Shown: positions 38,821 through 47,515 of the stretch, in pieces
Numbering within the stretch: the stretch's first letter is position 1
Layout: the number at the start of each line of letters is the position of its first letter
NCBI GenBank assembly: GCA_027488395.1
Contig: JAIYBT010000016.1
Coordinates: forward strand, 1-47,515
DNA length: 47,515 bases
Reading direction: 5' to 3'
Source of the DNA: Methylophilaceae bacterium
GTDB lineage: Bacteria > Pseudomonadota > Gammaproteobacteria > Burkholderiales > Methylophilaceae
Made by a program: the position numbers and the translations under genes
The notes under the pieces: model-generated
What the model was told of the DNA's origin: nothing
Databases searched by the model: none
What the model saw: the letters and a program-made list of their open reading frames with translations, nothing else

Positions 38821-41256
38821 ATGACAGTGGATATGAGCCAGTTTTATGAAGTGTTCTTTGACGAGGCAGAAGAGCTACTCGCTGAAGCAGAACACTTATT
38901 GCTGGAAATTGATGTTCAAGCGCCAGACATTGAGCAATTAAACGCGATTTTTAGGGCGGCCCATTCGATTAAAGGTGGGGCTGCGACCTTTGGTTTTATG
39001 GACATGGCGGAAATTACCCATGTGCTGGAAAACTTGCTCGACAAATTACGTAAGCAAGAAATGGCGTTGACCACAGAGCATGTCGATGCGTTTTTAGCCG
39101 CCAAAGATGTCATTAAAATGCAACTTGATGGACACCGTCATGGTGCAACAGTGAATGCCGAACAAGTCGGTGATGTTTCCATGATGTTAAAAGCCTTGTC
39201 AGAAGGGCGTGGCGTCGAAATCCCTGTCGATCCATTGCTCGCGCAATCTGCACCTGAGCCAGAAGTATTGCAAGTTGCAGAACAAAAGCCTGCCATGAGC
39301 CTCACCGATGCTGAAAAAAGTAGCGGTATCCGCTTATATGATGTCAAGTTACCCACCGTTACCGAGCGCGATTTAACCAATTTAAAAGATGAATTGGCCT
39401 TGCTCGGTGAAGTCGTGGTGTATCAACGTCAAGATCAAAGTCATGCCTTGATGATTAAATCAGACTCCAGCGCTGACGACATCGTGTCTATTTGCTCATT
39501 TATTGTCGATACCGATTTATTGGTGGTGTCAGAAGCAGGCACTTCGGCCGCAACTGAAACCCCATCGACTGAAGCGAAGCCTACTGAAACCCAGCCAGCA
39601 GCAGCAAGCCCTGTGACCGCTGCCGCTGCCCCTGCTGAAGATTTAGGCTATGGTTTTTTTGATGACGATCCTATTATTGCGGCAGCCACCCCTGCTGCGG
39701 CCATTGCCGAAAACGCTACACCTAATCCTACCCCTACAAAGGAGGGCAAAGCCGCTGTTGATATTGTAGAAGAGGTCGGCTACGGCATTTTTGGTCGTGA
39801 TGGCCAAGAACAAACGGAAGAGGGCTACGGCTTTTTTGCACCGTTTAAACCGCATCCAGATGCCCCTAAAGCACAAATGATCGGCGACGAAACGCCTGTC
39901 AGTGCAGCACCAGCAGCGGTTGCGGTTGAAGCGTCTACTACGCCAGTCGTGGCTGCGCAAAAGCCTGCGGTTAAAGAAACCTCCGCTAAAAAAGAACCCG
40001 AAAAAGCGGCTGTGCAAAGCACTGAAAGCAGCTCGATTCGTGTCGGTGTTGAAAAGGTCGACCAACTGATTAACTTGGTGGGTGAATTGGTGATTACCCA
40101 AGCCATGATCGAACAACGCATGAACGCGCTTGACCCAGTTGAACACGAATCCTTAATCAATAGTGTGACGCAGCTCACGCGTAACACCCGTGATTTGCAA
40201 GAATCCGTGATGTCGATTCGCATGATGCCGATGGATTTTGTGTTCTCACGCTTCCCACGCATGGTGCGCGATTTAGCAACCAAACTTGGCAAAAAAGTTG
40301 AGTTTGTCACCATTGGCGCCGCCACCGAACTCGATAAGAGCTTGATTGAGCGGATTGTTGATCCATTGACCCATTTGGTGCGTAACAGTGTGGATCACGG
40401 CATTGAAAAACCTGAGCAACGCCGTGCCATGGGCAAAGCCGAAGCAGGCACCTTGACCTTATCTGCCTCGCACAAAGGCGGCAGTATTGTGATTGAAGTG
40501 ACAGACGATGGCGGTGGTTTAAATCGCGACAAAATCTTAGCCAAAGCAGCCTCCAGCGGCATGAGTGTCAGTGAAAGTATGTCGGACGCAGAAGTGTATA
40601 ACCTGATTTTTGCACCTGGCTTTTCAACCGCGGAAGTAGTGACCGATGTGTCAGGACGCGGCGTTGGCATGGATGTGGTGAAACGTAATATCAGTGCGAT
40701 GGGCGGCAATATTGATATTCGCTCAGCTCTCGGTTATGGCACCACCATTTCGATTTCACTACCATTAACTCTCGCCATTTTGGATGGGATGTCGGTCTCA
40801 CTCGGCAAGAGTGTGTACGTGGTGCCGCTCAACCTCATCATGGAAACCTTGCAACCACGCGCCGAGGATTTAAAAACCGTCACTGGTGAAGGCTTGATGG
40901 TGCATGTGCGTGGCGAATACCTACCGATTATTGCGTTGCATGCGCTGTTTAATCATCCCACCCATGTGACAAACCCAACCGATGGTGTGTTGTTGATTTT
41001 AGAAGCTGACGGCAGAAAATCCGCCTTGTTTGTAGACCGTTTGGTCGGCCAACAACAAGTGGTGATTAAGAGCCTAGAAACCAACTTTAAACGGATTCCA
41101 GGCGTGTCGGGCGCCACCATTATGGGCGATGGTTCAGTCGCGTTGATTTTAGACGTGCCTGCCATTATTCAAATGGGTCAAACCACCAATTACGTGACTG
41201 GCGCACAAACGTTTGCCAATCAAAATTTTTCCACACAACCTTATACCAATGCTTAA
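38821..41256 (+). CDS. cheA: Chemotaxis histidine kinase CheA
   Basis: CheA autophosphorylates in response to receptors and passes the phosphate to CheY and CheB. In the 811-aa protein the P1 Hpt domain has His48 in FRAAHSIKGGAATF. A P2-like docking domain follows (about 165-240). A long Ala/Pro/Thr/Glu-rich linker contains three GYGFF-type motifs (at 276, 320 and 335). The dimerisation helix (SSIRVGVEKVDQLINLVGEL) comes next, then the ATPase domain with N box LVRNSVDHGIEKPEQR, G1 DDGGGL and G2 SGRGVGMDVV, and a CheW-like C-terminal domain. cheW follows 12 bp later. The linker is unusually long. Confidence 0.96.
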   Translation: MTVDMSQFYEVFFDEAEELLAEAEHLLLEIDVQAPDIEQLNAIFRAAHSIKGGAATFGFMDMAEITHVLENLLDKLRKQEMALTTEHVDAFLAAKDVIKMQLDGHRHGATVNAEQVGDVSMMLKALSEGRGVEIPVDPLLAQSAPEPEVLQVAEQKPAMSLTDAEKSSGIRLYDVKLPTVTERDLTNLKDELALLGEVVVYQRQDQSHALMIKSDSSADDIVSICSFIVDTDLLVVSEAGTSAATETPSTEAKPTETQPAAASPVTAAAAPAEDLGYGFFDDDPIIAAATPAAAIAENATPNPTPTKEGKAAVDIVEEVGYGIFGRDGQEQTEEGYGFFAPFKPHPDAPKAQMIGDETPVSAAPAAVAVEASTTPVVAAQKPAVKETSAKKEPEKAAVQSTESSSIRVGVEKVDQLINLVGELVITQAMIEQRMNALDPVEHESLINSVTQLTRNTRDLQESVMSIRMMPMDFVFSRFPRMVRDLATKLGKKVEFVTIGAATELDKSLIERIVDPLTHLVRNSVDHGIEKPEQRRAMGKAEAGTLTLSASHKGGSIVIEVTDDGGGLNRDKILAKAASSGMSVSESMSDAEVYNLIFAPGFSTAEVVTDVSGRGVGMDVVKRNISAMGGNIDIRSALGYGTTISISLPLTLAILDGMSVSLGKSVYVVPLNLIMETLQPRAEDLKTVTGEGLMVHVRGEYLPIIALHALFNHPTHVTNPTDGVLLILEADGRKSALFVDRLVGQQQVVIKSLETNFKRIPGVSGATIMGDGSVALILDVPAIIQMGQTTNYVTGAQTFANQNFSTQPYTNA

Positions 41257-41268
41257 GGAGTCGCTGCA

Positions 41269-41781
41269 ATGAACATGACAGCAGATACAAACAACGGCCT
41301 AGCGGGCAACAACAGCAGTTTGAAAAGTGCAGCGGGTGAATACTTAACCTTTGTATTGGGCAAAGAACAATACGGCATCGAGATCTTAAAAGTCCAAGAG
41401 ATCCGTGGTTACGATGCGGTGACACAAATTGCCAATATGCCCAGCTTTATTAAAGGCGTGGTGAATTTGCGCGGCAAGATTGTGCCAATCGTCGATTTAC
41501 GCATTAAATTTAATTTAGGCAATGTCGAGTACAACGAATTTACCGTTGTCATCATTCTGAATTTAGGGGGCCGCATTGTCGGCATCGTGGTAGATGGCGT
41601 GTCCGATGTGCGCGAATTGCAAGAAGAGCACTTACGCGAAGTACCTGCCTTAGTCACCCGCATTGATACCAAATACATCGTGGGCTTAGCCACGGTTGAA
41701 GAAGAAATGTTGATTTTAGTCGACATTGAAAAACTGATGACCAGCGACGAAATGCAATTGCTGGATAACACCGTACATTAA
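41269..41781 (+). CDS. cheW: Chemotaxis coupling protein CheW
   Basis: CheW links receptors to CheA. The 170-aa single-domain protein has the family pattern: [47 protein letters not shown] (core [16 protein letters not shown]), [14 protein letters not shown] and the closing ILVDIEKLM. The 20-residue N-terminal extension is Asn/Ser-rich and looks flexible. AAGGAG lies before the ATG. It is 12 bp after cheA and 46 bp before the receptor gene. Confidence 0.96.
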   Translation: MNMTADTNNGLAGNNSSLKSAAGEYLTFVLGKEQYGIEILKVQEIRGYDAVTQIANMPSFIKGVVNLRGKIVPIVDLRIKFNLGNVEYNEFTVVIILNLGGRIVGIVVDGVSDVRELQEEHLREVPALVTRIDTKYIVGLATVEEEMLILVDIEKLMTSDEMQLLDNTVH

Positions 41782-41827
41782 CAGATTGTAATGGTTTAAA
41801 TTTTTAGATTATTTAAGGGAGCACCAA

Positions 41828-44455
41828 ATGGCTTTCACATTCATGACCAATTTAATTGGTGGCAAGCAACAACGGGATATCATCAACGAAGTCACAGAAT
41901 TTCGCGTATTAAAACAAGAGATCAACAAAGCACGTTGCGTGTTAGAGCTGGATGCCAAAGGCGGCATTTTAGCCATGAATGAGAACCTGACGCGTGCCCT
42001 CAGCTACACTGACAAAGAAATGGTGGGTCAAGGCCATCGCGCGTTAATTTCGCGCGCAGAGGCGACTTCCACAGACTATCAACAATTTTGGCAAGCGCTG
42101 GAGCAAGGCAACACCCAATCGGGTGCGTTTAAATTGATGGATAAGCAAAGTGGCATCAAATGGTTTCAAGGCTACTATGCCCCCGTCTGTGATGGCCCAC
42201 AAAAAACATTGCGTAAAGTGGTGGCTTATTTAACTGATATCACCACCGAAAAAACCAAACTGATCACAGCGCAACAAGAAGAAAGCGCGCTGAATAACGC
42301 ATTAGGCGTGGCCGAGCTGTCGGTGGATGGCAAGTTTGTGCACTCTAACGATGAGTTTTTAGCAGCCTTAGGCTATACCAAAGAAGAAATCATCGGCCGT
42401 GATCAATTAAGCATTGTGTGCCCTGATCAAACGACCAGCTGTAAAACCGCCATTAAACGCATGTTAGAGTCGGTGAGCCCATTTACAGAAAACGTATGTC
42501 GTTTATCCAAAACAGGTGAGCGCTTTTGGTTTAAAACCACTTTTGTGCCCGTGACCAATGCCGAGCAACAAGTGTTCAAAGTGATGATGTATTCGTTTGA
42601 CATCACCACAGAGCTCAAACAAAAGCTGGACCTTGAAGGCCGTATGGAAGCGATTAGCCGTGCCCAAGCGATGATTGAGTTTGATACACAAGGCAAAGTG
42701 ATCGCCATCAATAAAAACTTTAGTACAGTGATGGGCTACAGCGAGCAAGAGTTGGTGGGCAAATACCACTCACTGTTGGTGTCCGAGCAATATAAAAACT
42801 CTAAAGAATACACCCAGTTTTGGGAAAAATTAGGCCGTGGTGAGTTTGAAAGTGGCGTGTTCCCACGCATAACAAAAGCTGGCACTGAGGTTTGGTTACA
42901 AGCCAGTTATAACCCAATTATTGGGATCGACGGTAAAGTGCAGCGCATCGTTAAGTTTGCAATCGACATCACACAATCGGTGCGCGCAGACCTTGAGAAT
43001 AAAAAGAAAGCCGTTGAAGCACAAATGATTAAGTACACGCTGGAGTCCTCCAGCAATAACTTAATGGTGGCAAACAATGATGGCATCATCACCTACATGA
43101 ACCCAGCCACATTGGAGTTGATGAAACATTCTGCAGAAACATTCCGCAAACAATTTCCGCAATTTGATCCAGATAAACTCATCGGTCAAAGTTTTGATCA
43201 GTTTCATAAGAGCCCTAGCCATCAACGCAACTTGTTGGCCTCGCTCACTGGCAAACACTCGACTGAACTCAGTTTTGGGGCCATGTTTTTCAGGCTGACC
43301 GCCAATCCGTTGTATGACGAAGCAGGCGAGCGTTTAGGCAGTGTGTTGGAATGGGTAGACCTGACTGAAGAAAAACGGATTGAAAACGAAATACGTGAGA
43401 CGGTGGAAGCTGCCGTCAATGGCGATGTGACACGTCGACTTGATACCACAAACGTTAAAAAATCTGCTGCTGCGACCTTTGATGCGATTAATCAATTACT
43501 CGAAGGCATGAACGATATTCTGTTGCAAGTACGTGAAGCAGGCGAAACCATCAATACCGCGGCCAACGAAATCTCCAGTGGCAACAATGATTTGTCTAGC
43601 CGTACCGAGCAACAAGCGTCTAACCTAGAAGAAACCGCGTCTAGCATGGAGCAATTGTCGTCTACTGTGCGCCAAAACGCGGACAACGCGCGTCAAGCCA
43701 ATCAAATGTCTGAAGCCGCCTCGTTGGTGGCACAGCGCGGTGGTGAAGTGGTGGGCAATGTGGTGTCTACCATGAGCGCGATCAACGAAAGCGCGAAAAA
43801 GATTGAAGAAATCATCACCGTGATTGATGGTATTGCGTTCCAAACCAATATCTTGGCGTTGAACGCTGCGGTGGAAGCCGCGCGTGCCGGTGAGCAAGGT
43901 CGCGGCTTTGCGGTGGTGGCAGGCGAAGTGCGTAATTTAGCGCAACGCTCAGCCGGTGCTGCTAAAGAAATTAAAGAGTTGATTACCGACTCCGTCACCA
44001 AAACGGCAGAGGGCACCAAACTGGTTGAGAGTGCCGGTGCCACCATGCAAGAAATTGTGACCTCTGTGCAACGCGTGACCGATATCATGAGTGAAATTAC
44101 CGCGGCCTCTGCCGAGCAGAGCGCGGGTATCGATCAAGTCAATGATGCGATTACCGACATGGATGAAGTGACGCAACAAAACGCCGCCTTGGTGGAGGAA
44201 GCCGCTGCCGCTGCCGAATCCTTGGTTGAACAAGCTTCAAACTTGATGGATGCGGTCAGCAAATATACCTTGCAAGGCGGCCAGCGTGCGCCAGCGGCCA
44301 CATCACGGCCAGCAACTAAACCTGCTGCGTATGCCTCGCGTCCTGCCGCCAAACCAGCCACCAAAGCAAAACCAGCCCTCACGGCACATCACAACCCTGC
44401 ACCACAAAAAGTGGCAAAAACAGGCACTGATGATGGCAGTTGGGAAGAATTTTAA
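41828..44455 (+). CDS. Soluble methyl-accepting chemotaxis protein with four PAS domains
   Basis: This is a receptor that probably senses a cytoplasmic signal such as redox state or energy level. The 875-aa protein has no membrane helix. Four PAS domains lie at about 30-145, 155-265, 275-390 and 400-515, each with an N-x-x-x-x motif such as [23 protein letters not shown]-like region (about 525-580) and a full signalling domain follow, with the hairpin tip [26 protein letters not shown]. The last five residues, SWEEF, resemble the (N/D)WE(T/S)F tether for CheR and CheB. It is the fifth gene of the cheZ-Y-A-W operon. Confidence 0.93.
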   Translation: MAFTFMTNLIGGKQQRDIINEVTEFRVLKQEINKARCVLELDAKGGILAMNENLTRALSYTDKEMVGQGHRALISRAEATSTDYQQFWQALEQGNTQSGAFKLMDKQSGIKWFQGYYAPVCDGPQKTLRKVVAYLTDITTEKTKLITAQQEESALNNALGVAELSVDGKFVHSNDEFLAALGYTKEEIIGRDQLSIVCPDQTTSCKTAIKRMLESVSPFTENVCRLSKTGERFWFKTTFVPVTNAEQQVFKVMMYSFDITTELKQKLDLEGRMEAISRAQAMIEFDTQGKVIAINKNFSTVMGYSEQELVGKYHSLLVSEQYKNSKEYTQFWEKLGRGEFESGVFPRITKAGTEVWLQASYNPIIGIDGKVQRIVKFAIDITQSVRADLENKKKAVEAQMIKYTLESSSNNLMVANNDGIITYMNPATLELMKHSAETFRKQFPQFDPDKLIGQSFDQFHKSPSHQRNLLASLTGKHSTELSFGAMFFRLTANPLYDEAGERLGSVLEWVDLTEEKRIENEIRETVEAAVNGDVTRRLDTTNVKKSAAATFDAINQLLEGMNDILLQVREAGETINTAANEISSGNNDLSSRTEQQASNLEETASSMEQLSSTVRQNADNARQANQMSEAASLVAQRGGEVVGNVVSTMSAINESAKKIEEIITVIDGIAFQTNILALNAAVEAARAGEQGRGFAVVAGEVRNLAQRSAGAAKEIKELITDSVTKTAEGTKLVESAGATMQEIVTSVQRVTDIMSEITAASAEQSAGIDQVNDAITDMDEVTQQNAALVEEAAAAAESLVEQASNLMDAVSKYTLQGGQRAPAATSRPATKPAAYASRPAAKPATKAKPALTAHHNPAPQKVAKTGTDDGSWEEF

Positions 44456-44488
44456 TCTAACCCTTTTTCTACACCCAAGGAGGACCGC

Positions 44489-44572
44489 ATGAAAACTAAA
44501 TTCATCGCATTACTCGAAACGTTTGAAGAAGGCTGTGTAATTTGGGCAGCAGCCACCGCTGGTTATTTATAG
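44489..44572 (+). CDS. 27-aa micro-protein with a perfect ribosome binding site, function unknown
   Basis: This frame is too short for routine calling. ATG at 44489 follows AAGGAGGA (44478-44485) by 3 bp, the best ribosome binding site in the region, and opens a 27-codon frame closed by TAG at 44570. The peptide begins MKTKFIALLETFEEG, then becomes hydrophobic (CVIWAAATAGYL) with one Cys at residue 16. It is 33 bp after the receptor stop and 28 bp before a strong terminator, so it would be the last gene of the che operon. It may be a small membrane-associated or leader peptide. I do not recognise it. Confidence 0.55.
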   Translation: MKTKFIALLETFEEGCVIWAAATAGYL

Positions 44573-44600
44573 TGGTGGATGAAAGATAGATAATTTATCC

Positions 44601-44642
44601 AAAATCCGAGCATCCAGATTCTTAGGGTGCTCGGATTTTTTG
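44601..44642 (+). terminator. Rho-independent terminator of the che operon
   Basis: AAATCCGAGCA (44602-44612) pairs with TGCTCGGATTT (44628-44638), and the stem continues inward (TCC with GGG, one wobble). A run of six T follows. It ends the cheZ-to-micro-ORF transcript. Confidence 0.9.
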
Positions 44643-44681
44643 TCACATCTCTGTTGCATTTGTAAAAGTAATTAAAGCCTC

Positions 44682-44708
44682 TCAAGCTTGCAGAAAAAAC
44701 GCCGTTAA
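44682..44708 (+). promoter_or_regulatory. Sigma-28 (FliA)-like promoter
   Basis: TCAA (44682-44685), 15 bp, then GCCGTTAA (44701-44708). The flagellar sigma consensus is TAAA-N15-GCCGATAA, so the spacing is exact with one mismatch in each box. It lies 69 bp upstream of the ATG of a small secreted protein. Confidence 0.5.
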
Positions 44709-44776
44709 ACAGTTTAAGTGGACATGTATAAGTTCACAGTACACCTGACATTCAATGAATCAACTCGGAGTTTTAC

Positions 44777-45001
44777 ATGCAAAAAATCGTTGCAATTTTA
44801 GTGACAACTATTGGTTTTACCTTGGTTTCTAGCCCATTGATGGCTGCAGAAGTTTGTACAGTTTCCATGATGGGTCGTGTCTGTTTTGAAGAAGGCAGTC
44901 CAGAAGCCACCGCTGCGCACATGAAAGGCGATGCCGTTGCGGTTGCCAATGCGCAGAAAAAGAAAACCGATGTAGCAGATGCTTCAAAAGACAAGAAGTA
45001 A
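44777..45001 (+). CDS. Small secreted protein, function unknown (74 aa)
   Basis: The product has a clean signal peptide (hydrophobic core IVAILVTTIGFTLVSS, cleavage near LMAA-EV). The mature peptide of about 50 residues has two cysteines nine residues apart (Cys27, Cys36 in VCTVSMMGRVCFEEG), which could form a disulfide in the periplasm. A lysine- and aspartate-rich tail follows. CGGAG lies before the ATG. It has its own upstream sigma-28-like promoter and its own terminator, so it is a monocistronic unit set between two receptor genes. A motility or chemotaxis role is inferred from that setting only. I do not recognise the family. Confidence 0.7.
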   Translation: MQKIVAILVTTIGFTLVSSPLMAAEVCTVSMMGRVCFEEGSPEATAAHMKGDAVAVANAQKKKTDVADASKDKK

Positions 45002-45015
45002 TTTAAACGTTGCAT

Positions 45016-45047
45016 AAAAAACCCTTCTACACAGAAGGGTTTTTTTT
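45016..45047 (+). terminator. Rho-independent terminator
   Basis: Arms AAAAAACCCTTC and GAAGGGTTTTTT around a TACACA loop, with eight T. The stem core is the same as in the terminator at 14299-14327. It ends the small secreted protein gene. Confidence 0.92.
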
Positions 45048-45197
45048 CGGCGTTATCGGCAATGCCATTGCAAACTTGAATGCGAAAAGAAGCCCCTTTC
45101 AAGGCTTTATATCGCCTTTATCGTTGACTGCATTGATACAAAATGAGCAGTAGGCCGAATATCGGTCAAATCACCACAGGATGTACGGAGAAACAAC

Positions 45198-47515
45198 ATG
45201 AGCATTGCAAAACGCATGTATTTATTGATCGCAATCGCCGCAATTGGGCTATTTTTATTGGCAGGCATCGGTTATTTTCAAACTGAGCGTGTGTATAGCT
45301 ACGCCAATGTAGGCAATGAAAAGGCAGCACCGAGCATTGAAATACTGGATGAGAGTATTGCCGAATTTGAACAGTTAAACAGTTTGATTTGGCAGCATAT
45401 GCTCAATACCGATAACGCCAAAATGCAATTGATCGAAAAGCAAGTGGCAGCCACTCACGGCAGCATGATGGCCGCCTTGAAAAAGTATGACAACTTTATC
45501 AGTGATGCCGAAGATCAAGCCTTGCTCAAAAAAGATTATGCAGCGATTACCGCTTATGACGGCTTAGGCAGTCAGGTGCTCACCCTATCGTTATCCAACA
45601 AAAAAATGGAAGCCCGCGATGCCTTACTCGCCAATCAAGCGGTGATTGAGGGTGTACAAAAAGCGTTTAGCAACCATCGACATTTTAATAATGTGTTATC
45701 AAAAACCAGCGCCAGCAAGGCGGCCGACATTAAACAACAAGCCAATATCATCGCGCTGGTACTTGCCTTGTTGGTGGCGGCAGGTGTGGTGTTTTTTGGC
45801 ATGTTGATGAAACGCAATCTATTGAAGCAGTTGGGCATGGAGCCTAACGAATTGTCAGTGATTGCCAAACATTTTGTGGAAGGCAATCTTAATCAAAAAA
45901 TTACGTTGCCTGATACCGATAAATCCAGCGTTGCCTATTCGATTCGTGTATTGCAAAAAACCTTGGATGGCCTGGTGCAATCGCTTAATTATGTCAGTCA
46001 GCAACATGACGAAGGAGACATTGATTGCACTGTAGATCAAAGCCGATTTAAAGGTGGCTATGCCGAGATGGCCAAAGGCATCAATAAAATGGTGGCCGGC
46101 CACATTGTCATGAACCAAAAAGCGATGGAAGTGGTGAAAGCGTTTGGTGAAGGCAATTTGGATGCGCCGCTAGAGCAGTTTGCGGGCAAAAAAGCTTTTG
46201 TTAACGAAGCGGTTGAGCAGGTCCGTGGCAATATCAAACGCCTGATTCACGATGCGGATACCTTAGTGAATGCGGCCATTGCTGGTCAGCTAAGTGTACG
46301 CGTCGATGCCAATCAGCACCAAGGTGATTTCCGTACCATTGTGAACGGCATGAACCATACCCTAGAAGCCGTGGTAAAACCGTTGGGTGTGGCTTCCAGC
46401 TATTTAGATCAAATTGCGAAAGGGCAGATTCCTAGCAAAATAAACGAGCAATATGCGGGTGATTACAGTGCGATCATCACCAACTTAAATACCTGTATTG
46501 ATGCGGTAAACGCCTTGGTGGCGGATGCCAATTTACTGGCGCAAGCCGCCCAGGCGGGCAATTTATCGACCCGTGCACAACAAGATCAACACAATGGTGA
46601 TTTCCGTAAAGTGATTGAGGGCCTCAACAATACGCTAGATGCCGTGGTGAAACCGCTTAATGTGGCATCAACCACACTGGACCATATTGCCAAAGGCGAT
46701 ATTCCAGCAACGATTGGCGAACAATATCCTGGTGATTATCGCTTGATGATTAATAACCTCAATACCAGCATCCATGCCGTAAATGCATTAGTGGCAGATA
46801 CCAATTTACTGGCTGAGGCCGCCAAAGAAGGGCGCATCACCATCCGTGCGGATGAAAGCAAACATAAAGGTGATTTCCGTAAAATTGTTGCTGGCATTAA
46901 CAACACGCTCGATTTAATCGTCGACCCAATCAAAACCGTTTCCGAAGCGGTAGAGACCATCACCACCGCCGCCAATGAAATTTCCAGTGGCAACGCCGAT
47001 TTATCCGCGCGTACTGAGCAACAAGCTTCTAGCCTAGAAGAAACCGCTGCCAGCATGGAAGAACTGGCCTCCACCGTCAAACAAAACGCCGAAAACGCCA
47101 AACAAGCCAATCAACTGGCGCTAGCGGCCTCTGGCGTGGCGGTGAAAGGCGGCGCTGTGGTCAATGAAGTAGTGGCGACCATGAGCGCGATTAACGATAG
47201 CGCTAAAAAGATTGAAGACATTATCTCGGTGATTGATGGCAGAGCATTTCAAACCAATATCTTGGCGCTCAATGCTGCTGTTGAAGCGGCGCGTGACGGT
47301 GAACAAGGCCGTGGCTTTGCCGTGGTAGCAGGCGAAGTACGTAACCTGGCACAACGTTCTGCCAGTGCCGCCAAAGAAATTAAAGAACTGATTGCCGACT
47401 CGGTGAATAAAACCAGTGAAGGCACCAAGCTGGTCGAAAACGCAGGCAACACCATGCAAGAAGTGGTGACCTCAGTGCAACGGGTGGCGGATATTATCAG
47501 CGAGATCTCCGCCGC
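45198..47515 (+). CDS. Transmembrane methyl-accepting chemotaxis protein with several HAMP units (partial)
   Basis: The frame opens at ATG 45198 (GGAGAAACAAC upstream) and is still open at the right edge after 772 codons. A first membrane helix at about 8-26 and a second at about 183-206 enclose a helical periplasmic domain of the four-helix-bundle type. Several HAMP-like units follow. One block, recognisable by [19 protein letters not shown] and [20 protein letters not shown], recurs three times at 89- and 91-residue steps. The signalling domain then begins ([20 protein letters not shown]). Its hairpin tip reads [17 protein letters not shown], with Arg682 where Ile is usual. The C terminus, and any CheR tether, lies outside the window. 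Confidence 0.93.
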   Translation, partial: MSIAKRMYLLIAIAAIGLFLLAGIGYFQTERVYSYANVGNEKAAPSIEILDESIAEFEQLNSLIWQHMLNTDNAKMQLIEKQVAATHGSMMAALKKYDNFISDAEDQALLKKDYAAITAYDGLGSQVLTLSLSNKKMEARDALLANQAVIEGVQKAFSNHRHFNNVLSKTSASKAADIKQQANIIALVLALLVAAGVVFFGMLMKRNLLKQLGMEPNELSVIAKHFVEGNLNQKITLPDTDKSSVAYSIRVLQKTLDGLVQSLNYVSQQHDEGDIDCTVDQSRFKGGYAEMAKGINKMVAGHIVMNQKAMEVVKAFGEGNLDAPLEQFAGKKAFVNEAVEQVRGNIKRLIHDADTLVNAAIAGQLSVRVDANQHQGDFRTIVNGMNHTLEAVVKPLGVASSYLDQIAKGQIPSKINEQYAGDYSAIITNLNTCIDAVNALVADANLLAQAAQAGNLSTRAQQDQHNGDFRKVIEGLNNTLDAVVKPLNVASTTLDHIAKGDIPATIGEQYPGDYRLMINNLNTSIHAVNALVADTNLLAEAAKEGRITIRADESKHKGDFRKIVAGINNTLDLIVDPIKTVSEAVETITTAANEISSGNADLSARTEQQASSLEETAASMEELASTVKQNAENAKQANQLALAASGVAVKGGAVVNEVVATMSAINDSAKKIEDIISVIDGRAFQTNILALNAAVEAARDGEQGRGFAVVAGEVRNLAQRSASAAKEIKELIADSVNKTSEGTKLVENAGNTMQEVVTSVQRVADIISEISA

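Noticed and set aside
45145..45175. Sigma-28 promoter before the second receptor
   Set aside because: GATA-N15-GCCGAATA has two mismatches in each box. It is suggestive at most, so it is not listed as a feature.
43555..47515. A mobile repeat shared by the two receptor genes
   Set aside because: The long similarity between the two signalling domains is explained by homology of the conserved MCP domain. No element ends or target duplications are seen.

Overview
The window reads as chromosomal DNA of a flagellated betaproteobacterium of moderate GC. A methylotroph of the Methylophilaceae or a close relative is my best guess. The reasons are the pairing of an FlhDC-type flagellar master regulator with FlhF/FlhG and a second MotCD-like stator, the gloB-methyltransferase-rnhA-dnaQ and smc-zipA-ligA gene orders, and the overall protein flavour. 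The genus is inferred, not proven. Most of the window is dense, intact core genome. I see no insertion sequence, prophage, CRISPR array or plasmid gene.

Layout. (1) 1-183: a 15-bp tandem repeat array just beyond the 3' end of fabI. (2) 183-6174, minus strand: an operon-like run mltD, peptide-binding lipoprotein, two permeases, fabI. (3) 6385-9298: gloB divergent from a yafS-like methyltransferase, rnhA and dnaQ. (4) 9389-12831: the complete dTDP-L-rhamnose pathway rfbBACD, tightly coupled. (5) 12842-15195: queuosine genes queD and queF flank a small acidic ORF, a secreted glutathione peroxidase and a tRNA-Ala/tRNA-Glu operon with a textbook promoter. (6) 15273-23496: smc, zipA, ligA and a TPR protein (chromosome organisation, division, DNA ligation). 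(7) 23647-25232: msrPQ, periplasmic methionine sulfoxide repair.

(8) 25403-47515 is a motility and chemotaxis island. On the minus strand flhB-flhA-flhF-flhG-fliA-motC-motD form one overlapping operon that supplies export-gate parts, flagellar placement, sigma-28 and a second stator. Divergent from it are a short FlhD-like ORF, an unusual perfect hairpin, flhD-flhC, a membrane-anchored methyltransferase, motA-motB, a compact CheZ-like protein, cheY, cheA, cheW, a soluble four-PAS receptor ending in a CheR/CheB-tether-like pentapeptide, a 27-codon ORF with a perfect ribosome binding site, a small secreted protein behind a sigma-28-like promoter, and a transmembrane poly-HAMP receptor that runs off the right edge.

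The logic is hierarchical. FlhDC should switch on the flhB-fliA operon, FliA should then drive late motility and chemotaxis genes, and the receptor-CheW-CheA-CheY-CheZ pathway should control the MotAB/MotCD motor.

The least ordinary points are an FlhG homologue without its Walker A ATP-binding loop, a truncated FlhD paralogue followed by a 21-bp perfect inverted repeat with a competing alternative fold upstream of flhDC, the membrane methyltransferase between flhC and motA, the repeated GYGFF motifs in the CheA linker, and the unannotated micro-ORF at the end of the che operon.
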